A stretch of DNA of 64,000 nucleotides from Oceaniglobus trochenteri (GCF_020529025.1 NZ_JACNMM010000018.1:1-64000); one strand, 5' to 3'. Positions 24,959 through 34,459 are shown, counted from the first letter of the stretch. Made by a program: numbers and translations. The notes: generated by a model from the sequence alone, not told the origin.

Positions 24959-26596
24959 ATGAAACTCTCCGCCGCCCATGTCCCCCGGGATCTGATTCAT
25001 CATACCCTGGCCTCGCGGTATTTCTTCGTGCTGTCGTCGCGAAGTGATGAAGGCAGGTTTGCCGATTTCTTCCGGGGAACCGGCTTTGCCAGAAGCGGGG
25101 TCGTGTTCGGGGCTGCGGGGTTCCGCGCGTTCCGGGCCGCCCACCCCGACCGGTTCCTGTCCGATGAGCTGGAAGACGGCCGGTTCGTGATCGGCGAGGC
25201 GCGGGGCAAGGCGTATATCCTCAAGTCCGATCCGATGGGCAAGGCGGTCCTGTACCTGTGGCGCGAGGGGGCGCAATGGGCGGTCAGCAACAGTCTCTAT
25301 GTGCTGGCCCGCGAGGTCGAATGCCTCGGCCATCGTCCGCGGATAAATCCGGGCGCGCTTGCCGTATTCTCGGCGGGCACCGGGGGGCGGGATCACGGTC
25401 AGCCGATCAGCCCGAACACCGCCCTGTCCGGGGCGGTCACCGTACCTCTGGGGCATGCCCTGCACATTTCGTTCTCATCGCGCGAACCGCGGATCGAACT
25501 GGTGCAGGATGCGGCGTTCGAAATCGGCGAGCGCGGCGCCCGGCCCTATCTGAACCGGCTGAACGGTTTCATCGACACCTGGCGCAACAGGTTCGCGACC
25601 CTGGCCCACCATGGCGTGAAGCTGCACCTGGAACTGTCGGGCGGCAAGGATTCCCGTGCGGTTCTGGCCATCATGAAATCCTGCCTGAATGACAGGGACA
25701 TCGTCGCACATACGAACCGGGACGGGTCCGAGGACATGCCGATTGCCCAGGCGATCATGAACGATCATGTGCCGCGGCAGGTCTCGGCCCCTGTCGGCAA
25801 TCCGACGCCCAGCCTGTCGGAGTCCCTGGCCCTGCACCTGATGAGCGTCGGCGGGGTGCGGCGGACGCATCTGTGCGACTACCTTCTGGAACCGCTCGAT
25901 TACTGCACGGTCACCGGCGGGGCGAGTTTCGATACAAAGGTGTTCCGGTCTCCCTTCGCCAGGCGGATCGGGAACGCGCAGAATACGCGTCTGATCCGGA
26001 ACGAAGGGATCAGGGCAGAGGTGATCGCGCAGTACCATGCCGGGCTGGAGCCCTTTCCCTGCGAAGCCTCGGACCCTTCGGCGATCCTGTTCCACTACTG
26101 CGGATACCGCAGCCGGTTTCACTATGGGATGCGGACCTTCCTGTCGAATGCGCAGGTCGTCTCGCCGCTGCATTCCAGGGATATGGTCGATATCGTCCTC
26201 AGTGCCCCGACCATGAAATACGTCAGCCAAAGCGGGATCAACTACGACATCGTCGACATATGCGCCCCCTATCTGCGGCATTATCCCGTCACCGGGCGGC
26301 AGGACGACCCGAAACTGGTCTCGCGGACGGTGCCGCGGCGCGATCTGCCCCGCCCCGCGATATCGGAGGTCTACGGCACCCCGAACGGCCAACCGCCCCG
26401 GGAGCGATATTCACGGGTATACGGGCCGGGGGGGAAGACAGTTCTCGAAAATTCTCTTACGAAGGCCATTGACCGCTTCGGGTACATCTTTGAAGACAGC
26501 GTGACAGAAAACGCCCGTATGGAAATCGAGAAAGGCCGGGACATGGCACAGTGCCGCAACGCATTCCTGCTGTGCAGTCTGGACCGCATGTTTTGA
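24959..26596 (+). CDS. Asparagine-synthase-like PP-loop protein
   Basis: A 545-residue protein with the layout of an asparagine synthase homologue. An N-terminal part resembles a degenerate glutaminase-like domain (ILKSDPMGKAVLYLW, then WAVSNSLYVLAREV), but there is no N-terminal catalytic cysteine, so glutamine hydrolysis is not expected. An ATP-pyrophosphatase loop follows, SGGKDS at residues 227-232, where classical enzymes have SGGxDS. Similar genes lie in many polysaccharide clusters, where they may form an amide or acyl modification using ATP; the real substrate is unknown. It lies 129 bp after one sulfotransferase gene and 50 bp before another, all on the same strand. Confidence 0.65.
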   Translation: MKLSAAHVPRDLIHHTLASRYFFVLSSRSDEGRFADFFRGTGFARSGVVFGAAGFRAFRAAHPDRFLSDELEDGRFVIGEARGKAYILKSDPMGKAVLYLWREGAQWAVSNSLYVLAREVECLGHRPRINPGALAVFSAGTGGRDHGQPISPNTALSGAVTVPLGHALHISFSSREPRIELVQDAAFEIGERGARPYLNRLNGFIDTWRNRFATLAHHGVKLHLELSGGKDSRAVLAIMKSCLNDRDIVAHTNRDGSEDMPIAQAIMNDHVPRQVSAPVGNPTPSLSESLALHLMSVGGVRRTHLCDYLLEPLDYCTVTGGASFDTKVFRSPFARRIGNAQNTRLIRNEGIRAEVIAQYHAGLEPFPCEASDPSAILFHYCGYRSRFHYGMRTFLSNAQVVSPLHSRDMVDIVLSAPTMKYVSQSGINYDIVDICAPYLRHYPVTGRQDDPKLVSRTVPRRDLPRPAISEVYGTPNGQPPRERYSRVYGPGGKTVLENSLTKAIDRFGYIFEDSVTENARMEIEKGRDMAQCRNAFLLCSLDRMF

Positions 26597-26646
26597 TCGA
26601 ACCTGAATTCTTTCCAGGAAGGCCCTGAAAAAAGGGAGCATTACCC

Positions 26647-27387
26647 ATGTCCTACACGCCCGCCTTTTCCGCAGACGAACCGCGCGTCAAGACGCATCAG
26701 TATCTGTTGCCCGACGCCGGGGGTCGCAGGATCCTCTATACCTACATCCGCAAGAACGGATGCAGTGCGTTCAAGAACTACATACTTGCCAATGCCGGGC
26801 TGAAATCCCTCTCCGATCCGGGCATATCGAAATACCGGGTCAAGCGTACGCCGGGGGAAGCGGATGCACCGGACCTGTCGATCTTCGTCTATCGCGACCC
26901 GCTCAAGCGGCTGGTTTCGGCCTATGTGAACAAATTCGTGGTGCAGGCCGGGGCCAAGGACGTGTTCGCGGTTTACACCAAGCACACGGGCAGGGACCCG
27001 CAGGAAGCCAGTTTCCTGGATGTCCTGACCTATCTGGAACTGGGCATCGAAAAGATGGATCCGCATTTCTGGCCGCAAAAGGCCCACCTGCTGACCATCC
27101 CCTATACCCACCCGATTCCGCTGGAAGACATGTCGGCAGAGATGTCCCGCATCCTGGGCCAGCAGAACACCATCGACATGTTTCAGCAGAAGGCCAATTC
27201 CACCCAGTACGGAAGCGCGGAAACCTCGGCGCTGGCCGATCTGCCGGCCAGGGAACTCAGGCGCTTGCGGGACGAGGGGCGGTTCTTCTCTCCCGAAAAC
27301 TTCGTCACCGACGAAACGCGCCCGCGGGTCGATGCGCTCTACAGGCAGGATTACGACCTGATCGACCGGTTGACCCGGTCGGCCTGA
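26647..27387 (+). CDS. Sulfotransferase, Sulfotransfer_2 (carbohydrate) type
   Basis: This 246-residue protein fits the family that includes animal chondroitin and HNK-1 carbohydrate sulfotransferases and many bacterial homologues. The 5'-phosphosulfate loop is IRKNGCSAFK (residues 34-43) and the 3'-phosphate motif is FVYRDPLKRLVSAY (80-93), both in the expected order; the later DPHFWPQKAHL segment is also typical. It has no membrane anchor, so it should act in the cytoplasm on an activated or lipid-linked glycan before export. It is the last gene of the + strand run, and converges with the glycosyltransferase gene ending at 27433. Confidence 0.83.
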   Translation: MSYTPAFSADEPRVKTHQYLLPDAGGRRILYTYIRKNGCSAFKNYILANAGLKSLSDPGISKYRVKRTPGEADAPDLSIFVYRDPLKRLVSAYVNKFVVQAGAKDVFAVYTKHTGRDPQEASFLDVLTYLELGIEKMDPHFWPQKAHLLTIPYTHPIPLEDMSAEMSRILGQQNTIDMFQQKANSTQYGSAETSALADLPARELRRLRDEGRFFSPENFVTDETRPRVDALYRQDYDLIDRLTRSA

Positions 27388-27432
27388 TGCGGGCCTGACA
27401 GGGGACGTGCCGGCGGGGCAGGGGGCGAAGGA

Positions 27433-28884
27433 TCACGCCGCCAGCCGCCGCCGGGCGGCGATCCTGTCGATCATCACCGACAGTTCTGCCGCGCGATGGT
27501 CGAAGGTGTGGCCGGCCATCACGATGTCATGGGCGCGGCGGGCCTTTTCCAGGTAGGGTTCGGGATTTTCCAGGCAGTCGCGCAGGATCGTCGCGAAGCT
27601 GTCGGCATCGCCGGCCTGGGAAATGGCATCGCCGAACACATCGGCCAGCCCGGCGACGGGATCGGTCAGGATCGGGGTCGCGACCCCCGATCCGTCGAAC
27701 AGCCGGTTCGACAGAAAGCCGTTTTCGCGCATGCTGTCCCAGTGATCGTTCAGCAGCATCAGGTGGCCGCCGTAGAAATCGGGCAGGTCGGCATTGGCCA
27801 CCGAGACGCCGCTCAGAACGCCATCGGGCAGGACACCGTCCCAGCCGCCGCCATAGAGCTTGAGCGGAATGTCCTTTTGCAGGCACCATTTCACCATGGT
27901 GCGGTATTCCTTGCGGGAATTTCCGACGAACAGGCAGGCGGGTTCGCGGGGGCGGTCGGGGTCGGGCCGGAACAGCGTGGCATCGGTGGCCTGGTGCAGC
28001 ACGCTGACCGAGGGCAGCCCCCGGGCGGCCAGTTCGGCGGTGTAGATATCCGAGGCGACGAAGACATGGTCGTAGTCGGCATATTCATCGTCGGGAATCC
28101 GGTCGGGATGCGAGATGACCCACATGATGTTGATCTTCGAGGGGTCCACCTTCACCCGGTGCCGCCCCCGGATCGCCAGGACCACGTCTTCGCTGGCCGA
28201 TTGGGCATACCACATGTCGGCCGTGTCGACATTGGCCTGGTGGCCGATGCGTTCGAAGGCGGCCGCCAGGGAATTGGCGAAGTGGTAATCGCCCCACATC
28301 GGGGCTTCCTTCAGGTTGGGCGTCGAGATCTTGACGCGGATCGCCAGTTCCTGAAGGGGGCGGAAAACCGCCCCGAGGGCCGGCGCGGCCCCCTGTGACG
28401 GTGGCAGGAAGGTGACATGCCCACCGTCCAGCAGGAAATCGGACCCGGCAAGGCCCAGGGTGATGTCGCGGGGGTGATCGGCCCCTGTCACCCGGGGCGG
28501 CAGGACCATCACGAAGCGCCCGCCCTCGGCGGCCCGGGCCACGGCGACGGCCAGGGGGCCTGTATCGTCGAAGGCGATGACGGCCGCATCCCGGCCGGGG
28601 TGGCGCAGGTTGTGGGCGCGCCCCGTGATCAGACCGCCCTGCACCCGCTCTACCCGGCCCGACCAGCCACCGACCTGGATCTCCAGCGCGGGATGGCCGG
28701 GCCGGTTCAGCGTCAGGTCGCCAGTCGGGCGGGGCTCGATCAGCAGCCTGCCGGTTCTGCCGATGGGCAGAAGATCGGCGGCCGTGCCGTTCCGGTCGGT
28801 GATGGCAAGGCCGGAGGGATCTCCGGCCCCGATCACCACACCGTCATGGACGATGGGAACGATCGTCGCCTCAGGGGGTGCCAT
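27433..28884 (-). CDS. Glycosyltransferase, GT-B fold (CgeB-like)
   Basis: The first 175 residues of this 483-residue protein are divergent. The C-terminal 300 resemble CgeB-like GT-B glycosyltransferases: INIMWVISHPDRIPDDEYAD (about 240-260), then DHVFVASDIYTAELAARG, CLFVGNSRKEYRTMV and the donor-site segment SNRLFDGSGVATPILTDPV. The start codon lies 14 bp inside the end of the upstream 1094-residue glycosyltransferase gene, so the two are translationally coupled and probably act on the same glycan. Donor and acceptor are unknown. Confidence 0.75.
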   Translation of the reverse strand: MAPPEATIVPIVHDGVVIGAGDPSGLAITDRNGTAADLLPIGRTGRLLIEPRPTGDLTLNRPGHPALEIQVGGWSGRVERVQGGLITGRAHNLRHPGRDAAVIAFDDTGPLAVAVARAAEGGRFVMVLPPRVTGADHPRDITLGLAGSDFLLDGGHVTFLPPSQGAAPALGAVFRPLQELAIRVKISTPNLKEAPMWGDYHFANSLAAAFERIGHQANVDTADMWYAQSASEDVVLAIRGRHRVKVDPSKINIMWVISHPDRIPDDEYADYDHVFVASDIYTAELAARGLPSVSVLHQATDATLFRPDPDRPREPACLFVGNSRKEYRTMVKWCLQKDIPLKLYGGGWDGVLPDGVLSGVSVANADLPDFYGGHLMLLNDHWDSMRENGFLSNRLFDGSGVATPILTDPVAGLADVFGDAISQAGDADSFATILRDCLENPEPYLEKARRAHDIVMAGHTFDHRAAELSVMIDRIAARRRLAA

Positions 28885-31800
28885 GGATCAGTTCCTCCTG
28901 GGGAATGTCGTGCAGAAGCCGGTACAGGGCATGGGCCAGGCGCTCCTGCGCAAGCTCGGGATGACAGGCGATGCGATGAACGGTCAGGCTGCGTTCGGAC
29001 AGGCGTTGCATGCCGTTGGCATCGCCCAGCAGCTTGCGGACCTTGTCGAAGATCCACTTGGGATCGTTGACCTTGATTTCATAGGCGGCCCGGGCATCGA
29101 TCCACTGGCGGGCAAACCCGGTGGCGCGGGCGCGCCCCTCGTCGGGCAGGACCGCACATGGCACGCCCCGTCCCTGCAGGGCGTTCAGCAGGGACAGACC
29201 GAAAGGGTCCAGCTCCGACACCGGGGTCAGGTTGACGGCCATGGCAACCCGGCCGATGGCCGCGGGAAGGTGATGTTGCGGATCGACCTCCAGGGCATGA
29301 ACCCCCGACCTGTCGATCTGCGTCCAGCCCAGTTCGTCCATCGGCGGAACAAGAAGGGTCAGGCCGCGGCGCTGCGCCTCGGTGACCAGCTGTTCGCGCA
29401 GCTTTGCACGGGCCGGCCTGCCGGCCTGCTGGGGCAGGATGGTCAGGACGGTCATGTCGGCATTCGCATGGGGGCCTTCGGGCAGGTCGACCGGAACCGC
29501 CCCCATGTGGAAGCGGAATGTCGGCGTGTCGAGCGCCTGCAGCACGTTGCCCTCGCCCGATCCGCGCAGCCGATAGACCAGCCGCGGTTCAAGTCCGTGG
29601 ATCGACCGCAGGTATTGCGCGCTCAGCCCCACCCCCAGAACCGGGCAGCCGCGCAACATGCCGCCAAGAGCCTTGCCCAGGCGCGCGGGATCGCGTTGCA
29701 GGGCGGCGGGCACGCCATGGCGCGTCAGGCCCTCCACCCGGGGGCCGGCATCGGCGGTTTCGGCATCCACCCCCAGGACGATCAGGTCGACATCGACCAG
29801 GCGCGCGGCCATGCGGGCCAGGTTCTCGGCAAGCATCCGGTGCCGCGTGTCCGGGGCGGCTGTCGTCTGCCGGCGTTCGGGATCGTTGCACAGGATGGCG
29901 ATGCGGCCCCGCCGGGGCCAGTCGATCTTCAGGCGCTCGTGGCCCTCTTCAAGGCGCTTGCGGGTCTTTTCGTTCACCGTGTTCTGGGTGCCCGCCCCCA
30001 TGAAGAGATGCGTCACCTGGCCCCAGGCCACGTTGCGCCGGTAGAAGACGCCGACGTGGTTCACGAAGACCGGCCGGAAGACCGAGGTATAGCGCAGCGA
30101 CAGGTCCCAGTCCTGCAGCCGCGGCAGATCGTTGTCAAAGCCCCCCATCCAGTCATAGACCCGCCGGTGGTGGACGATCGAGTTGAGATCCATGAAGTTT
30201 TTCGACGACAGCGGGATCGGGCGGAAATGCGACCGCGGAATGTCCAGCAGGCGCACCCGCGCGCCGGTGATCTCGGTGTCCAGGAAGGTGCTGTAGGCGA
30301 TGCAGCAGCCCGGATTGCCCATCAGGCGGCGGATCATCATGCTCAGGAACAGCGGGTGCCAGATGTTGTCGCTGTCGAGATAGGCGATGTATTCGCCGCG
30401 CGCCCGGGCCAGCCCCTTGTTGCGCGCCCCCGCCCCGTTGGATTTCAGGAACTTCATGTACCGGATGCGGGGGTCGTCGAACCCGCGCACGACTTCGCTT
30501 GTCCGGTCGTCGCTGGCGTCGTCGCAGACGATCAGCTCCCAGTTTTCGTAGGTCTGCTCAAGCACGCTCTGGATGGCTTCGCCGATGGTGAAGGCACGAT
30601 TCCAGCTGGGCATCACGATGCTGACCAGGGGCGCGCGCTCCAGTCCGACGGACCTGATTTCGCGGCGCATGAGCTGTTCGTCCTGCGCCAGCTCCGCGCG
30701 GGTGGCATCGGGCAGCTCCAGGCGCGAAACCCAGGCGGCATAGATCGCGCTGGCGGGGTTCTGGGCCTGGGTGGGCAGGGGAAGGCGGGTGGCGGTGAAG
30801 GTCGGCGGCAGGGGGGGCAGGGGCTCTTCGGCCGGTGCGATGGTGTCCTGCGGGCCGGTGTGCTGCAACTGCCGGGCGGTGTCAGGTGAAAGCCCCGCCA
30901 GGGTTTCGATCTGCCCGGGGCGCAGGACCAGGGACAGGGCAAAGGCACAGGGCAGCCGCCCCTGTGCGATGGCCTCGGCCAACTCGGGGTATGTCTGGCG
31001 GGCAGTGGTTTCGTCGAAGAACGGCCCGGGGCCGATACCCCCGGGGGCGCCGACGTCCCGGTAATGGGCGATCAGGGCCTCGGGGTCTTCCAGGGCGGTG
31101 GCCCCGGGGTGGGACCAGCGATACCAGAGCGGGTCGAAACGCGCGTCGGGGGCTGCGCAGAAGGCCGAGAAGGCCTCGGTCGCCGCGGCACAGCTTTCGT
31201 CGCTCAGGCTTCCGGGGGGCAGTTCGCGCAGCGGGGCAGGGGCCAGGCCACCCCCGGTCAGGGCCAGGCGCGCCAGGGTCGTGCCCGCGAGGTCGCGCAC
31301 GACGATGCTGCCCGCACCCGGGGGCAGATCGAAGGCGATGGTGTCGCGGCGGGCCTCGCCCTGGAGGATCTTGCCGTCGGCCAGCAGTTCGAAATCCTGC
31401 GCGACCGGCCGCCCCTTCAGGTCGCGCAACCGCAGGGCCAGGCGATGGCCCTTCAGCGACACGATGTCCACGAAAGGCCGCCCCGGGACGAGGCGAAAGT
31501 CGACGGGCGATCCGTCGAGGGGGGTCAGGGTGCCGCTGAAGAAGACCTGCGCCCTGTGCTGCGCGCCGTCCTTCAGGTCCTCGGGTATCGCCAGGCGGAA
31601 GCCGGGGCGCAGACCGCTGCCAAAGCCCGGCACCTCGTGGCGCAGGGCAATCTCGCGCGGGGTCTGGTCGTCGAAAACCACCGAGACGCCGGTGCATCCC
31701 AGGGCCCAGCCGCTGATGGTTTCGCTTCCGGCCTCCAGAAACGCCACGCCTTCGGCCGGAACGGCATCGGCCTCGGTTTCGTCGGCAAGGGGATGCTGCC

Positions 31801-32155
31801 CCGAGGAGGCGGGAACGTCCAGTGTTCCGCCCCGCAGGATCGGCCCGTCGGCCCCCAGCCGCAGTTCCAGTCGGTGCGCGCGCCCGTCTCTCAGGCGCTT
31901 GGGCAGGGTCGTGTCGAAACCGCAGTGCAGCGGCCCGAAACCGGCCGCCGACACGTCTTCGCGCGGGATGTCCGCCACGATGTTCATTTCCGGCTTGCCG
32001 TCGACATAGAGGCTCAGGAGGGCGGGCTGATCCGGTTCGTTCGGATCATGGGCCCAGCCGGCCACCCGGAGGCTGTCGAAATGATCGATGTAGCCCGGCG
32101 CGCCGCGGCTGCCGATCAACCGGGCAAGCCGGGAAAGAAAGACCTTCATTGTCAT
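28871..32155 (-). CDS. Large multidomain glycosyltransferase (GT2 plus C-terminal GT-B-like part)
   Basis: A 1094-residue protein. Residues about 20-110 form a small beta-rich domain (GYIDHFDSLRVAGWAHDP...) found in front of many polysaccharide glycosyltransferases, and 140-330 appear to hold further accessory domains. A GT2 catalytic domain starts near residue 509 (VSIVMPSWNRAFTIGEAI) with IVCDDASDDRT and the metal motif YLDSDNIWHP near 588. The last 300 residues resemble a GT-B domain without a clear donor motif (TPVSELDPFGLSLLNALQGRG). It is the middle gene of a three-gene − strand operon: sulfotransferase (67 bp upstream), this gene, and the CgeB-like glycosyltransferase (14-bp overlap). 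Confidence 0.8.
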   Translation of the reverse strand: MTMKVFLSRLARLIGSRGAPGYIDHFDSLRVAGWAHDPNEPDQPALLSLYVDGKPEMNIVADIPREDVSAAGFGPLHCGFDTTLPKRLRDGRAHRLELRLGADGPILRGGTLDVPASSGQHPLADETEADAVPAEGVAFLEAGSETISGWALGCTGVSVVFDDQTPREIALRHEVPGFGSGLRPGFRLAIPEDLKDGAQHRAQVFFSGTLTPLDGSPVDFRLVPGRPFVDIVSLKGHRLALRLRDLKGRPVAQDFELLADGKILQGEARRDTIAFDLPPGAGSIVVRDLAGTTLARLALTGGGLAPAPLRELPPGSLSDESCAAATEAFSAFCAAPDARFDPLWYRWSHPGATALEDPEALIAHYRDVGAPGGIGPGPFFDETTARQTYPELAEAIAQGRLPCAFALSLVLRPGQIETLAGLSPDTARQLQHTGPQDTIAPAEEPLPPLPPTFTATRLPLPTQAQNPASAIYAAWVSRLELPDATRAELAQDEQLMRREIRSVGLERAPLVSIVMPSWNRAFTIGEAIQSVLEQTYENWELIVCDDASDDRTSEVVRGFDDPRIRYMKFLKSNGAGARNKGLARARGEYIAYLDSDNIWHPLFLSMMIRRLMGNPGCCIAYSTFLDTEITGARVRLLDIPRSHFRPIPLSSKNFMDLNSIVHHRRVYDWMGGFDNDLPRLQDWDLSLRYTSVFRPVFVNHVGVFYRRNVAWGQVTHLFMGAGTQNTVNEKTRKRLEEGHERLKIDWPRRGRIAILCNDPERRQTTAAPDTRHRMLAENLARMAARLVDVDLIVLGVDAETADAGPRVEGLTRHGVPAALQRDPARLGKALGGMLRGCPVLGVGLSAQYLRSIHGLEPRLVYRLRGSGEGNVLQALDTPTFRFHMGAVPVDLPEGPHANADMTVLTILPQQAGRPARAKLREQLVTEAQRRGLTLLVPPMDELGWTQIDRSGVHALEVDPQHHLPAAIGRVAMAVNLTPVSELDPFGLSLLNALQGRGVPCAVLPDEGRARATGFARQWIDARAAYEIKVNDPKWIFDKVRKLLGDANGMQRLSERSLTVHRIACHPELAQERLAHALYRLLHDIPQEELIHGTP

Positions 32156-32222
32156 CGCGATAGGCCTGTTTCCTGGGGCAGCATATTGTCTGCGGTATCG
32201 GGGCGGGGATGAACGGGGCGTC

Positions 32223-33017
32223 TCAGGACGGGGCGTTCCGATGGAAGGTGTCGGCCCATGTCGCGATCTGTTCGTCCGAAATCTTGCGCAGCCCCCGGAT
32301 GTGCCCCTGGGAAACGGCCTTGTAGGGCTCGATGAACTGGGGGGGCACCTTGCGCGTCTTGCGGGCCGTCACGAAGGCCGCATGCTGGTGCAGGGTCTGC
32401 AGGAAGGCCCCGTTCGGCGCCAGCCCGAGAAACGCCGAAAGGGCGGCTGCCGTGCGCACCGGATCGTCGTACATCGTGTCGTAGTCAAGCATCAGGATCT
32501 TTTCGCGCATGGGGCGGTCGAGCATCAGGTCATGCAGTGTCTGCATCTGTTCGGCCCAGCTGGCGCAGGCGGCCTCGAACCCCTTGCCCGCAGGCCAGGA
32601 GTCGCGCGGCTTGTCGGCGCGCGTCTGCCAGGACAGGGCCACGTCCTTGAGGTTGCGCAGGATGCAGATATACTTGAAATCCGGGTTGGCGGCGATGAAA
32701 TCCGCCAGGATCGGCAGAAGGTCGGGCACCTTGTCGCCGATGATCTCGGCATCGTCCCACTTTTGCGCGATGGAATCGTAGACGGGTTTCCAGGCCGGGC
32801 GCAGGGCAGGATCGAGATTGGTATCATCGGGCCGGAAGTCGAAGAACCGGTCGCGCTCGAAGAAGGCGGGGGAATAGACGTTCTTCCTGAGATACTGGAA
32901 CTTGAACCGTTCGATCCCGAGACAGACCCGGGGATGGGCATTCAACAGCTCTCCGAGTGCCGTCGTGCCGCTTCTGGCGACACCGGTGACGATAAGATGT
33001 TTCTTCTCGCTCGACAT
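32223..33017 (-). CDS. Sulfotransferase
   Basis: A 264-residue single-domain PAPS sulfotransferase with an intact 5'-phosphosulfate loop VTGVARSGTT (residues 10-19) and 3'-phosphate region CILRNLKDVALSW. It is the closest relative in this window of the protein at 24047-24829, sharing LGIERFKF near residue 33 and a C-terminal YKAV, but unlike it keeps the loop serine and threonines. It is the first gene of a − strand operon with two glycosyltransferases, and divergent from the GSCFA gene at 33317. It probably sulfates the product of the adjacent glycosyltransferases. Confidence 0.83.
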   Translation of the reverse strand: MSSEKKHLIVTGVARSGTTALGELLNAHPRVCLGIERFKFQYLRKNVYSPAFFERDRFFDFRPDDTNLDPALRPAWKPVYDSIAQKWDDAEIIGDKVPDLLPILADFIAANPDFKYICILRNLKDVALSWQTRADKPRDSWPAGKGFEAACASWAEQMQTLHDLMLDRPMREKILMLDYDTMYDDPVRTAAALSAFLGLAPNGAFLQTLHQHAAFVTARKTRKVPPQFIEPYKAVSQGHIRGLRKISDEQIATWADTFHRNAPS

Positions 33018-33316
33018 GAATTCTTTCCATATTGTGGCACGAAGGCGGATGCCCGGCCCTCACTTCGGTCGACCGGCGGTTTCATGTTGCGGCGCATCTG
33101 GCGGAATGGGCCTGTTTTTATCGGTTATGTGCCGCAGTATGCCTGCCTGCGCAACCATTTTACCGACGGGGGCGGGCTCGGTTTTGCCTTGCGAAGCCAT
33201 GGCAAAACCCGTTTTGTTGCCATAAATGAGGCATGCAGGCGAAAACGTGCCGCCGATGGCCTGTCGGCGCGGCCGTCCGGACGGCGGGGCCCGAAAAACA
33301 TAGGATCTGACCAAAG
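33018..33316. other. Intergenic gap between divergent sulfotransferase and GSCFA genes
   Basis: This 299-bp region must contain the promoters of the two flanking divergent genes. I see no gene, no clear repeat and no strong consensus promoter. The centre (around 33110-33125) is slightly more AT-rich than its surroundings. Confidence 0.5.
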
Positions 33317-34459
33317 ATGACTTCTTCCAAGGATGCGCTCGAGACCAGCCGGAACAATCCCCATGGCCGCTGGAGCGGGGGCGAGGGCGCGGCAGAGGAT
33401 CGCATCGCGGAACGCATCGTCGTGCCGGCCGGGCGGCAAAGCTTCACGGCCCGGCCCGGCGACACCTTCTTCGCCATCGGGTCCTGTTTCGCGCGCAATG
33501 TCGAGGAACGGCTGGAAATGGCCGGCGCCACGGTGACCAGCCGCAGGATCGACGTGCGCGACCTGGGCAACGCCTCGGCGCGCGAGGGCGGGGTGTTCAA
33601 CAAGTACACGCCCCCCTCGATCCTGCAGGAGCTGAAGTGGGCCGCCGGGATCGAAACCTATCCCGATACGGCCCTGCTGGACGTCGGCGGCGGGAACTTC
33701 ATGGATCCCTATCTTTCGGGAAAGGCCGCGCAGGGCCCGAAATCCGAGATGCTGGCCCGGCGCGCCGAAATCGGCAGGTATTTTGCCCAGGCATTTCAGG
33801 CCGACGTGGTGGTCCTGACCCTGGGCCTGATCGAATCCTGGGTCGACCTGAAAACCGGGCTGAGTCTGAACGAGGCGCCGCCGCCCCGCCTGTTGGCGCG
33901 CGGGGGCGACCGTTTCGCCTTCGAAGTGCTGAGCCAGGAAGCCTGCGAGGCGGCCCTTGAAGAGATCTGCGCGATCTTCAAGAGCCACGGCAAGCCGGGG
34001 CAGAAGATGATCGTGACGGTTTCGCCCGTCCCGCTGGGGCGCACCTTCACGCAGGACGACATCATCGTCGCCAATGTCACCTCGAAGGCGACGTTGCGCG
34101 TGGTGGCGCACCGGGTGGCCGAACGGACCGAGGGCATGGATTACTTTCCCAGCTACGAGGCCGTGCTGCATTCCGATCAGAACCTGTCATGGCAACGCGA
34201 TCGCCGCCACGTCAGCGACGTGGTGGTCGGTCACATCATCCAGACGTTCCTGCGCCGCTACGGAGTATCGGACGCGCCGCTTCCGGACCTGGGCGAAGCC
34301 ATCGACCGGATGAAAAGCGATCCCTCCTTTCAGAAATGGGCCGCCGAGGCCGACGATACCGAGGCGCTGCTTGCACGTCTGAATGCCGAGGTGAACAAGT
34401 ACAAGAACATGAGCATCAAGCTTCAGAAAGAGCTCAAGAAGCTTGCTCCCGGCCAGTAG
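33317..34459 (+). CDS. GSCFA-domain protein (SGNH-like)
   Basis: A 380-residue protein with the motif AIGSCFARNVEERL near residues 52-65, the G-S-C-F-A pattern that names this family. Later TLGLIESWVD (about 173-182), TVSPVPLGRTF and DYFPSYEAV support the SGNH-hydrolase-like fold. Members are common in polysaccharide clusters and are suspected of acting as esterases or acyltransferases on glycans, but no activity is established. The C-terminus has a short lysine-rich coiled coil (VNKYKNMSIKLQKELKKL). The giant RTX gene follows 243 bp downstream on the same strand. Confidence 0.8.
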   Translation: MTSSKDALETSRNNPHGRWSGGEGAAEDRIAERIVVPAGRQSFTARPGDTFFAIGSCFARNVEERLEMAGATVTSRRIDVRDLGNASAREGGVFNKYTPPSILQELKWAAGIETYPDTALLDVGGGNFMDPYLSGKAAQGPKSEMLARRAEIGRYFAQAFQADVVVLTLGLIESWVDLKTGLSLNEAPPPRLLARGGDRFAFEVLSQEACEAALEEICAIFKSHGKPGQKMIVTVSPVPLGRTFTQDDIIVANVTSKATLRVVAHRVAERTEGMDYFPSYEAVLHSDQNLSWQRDRRHVSDVVVGHIIQTFLRRYGVSDAPLPDLGEAIDRMKSDPSFQKWAAEADDTEALLARLNAEVNKYKNMSIKLQKELKKLAPGQ

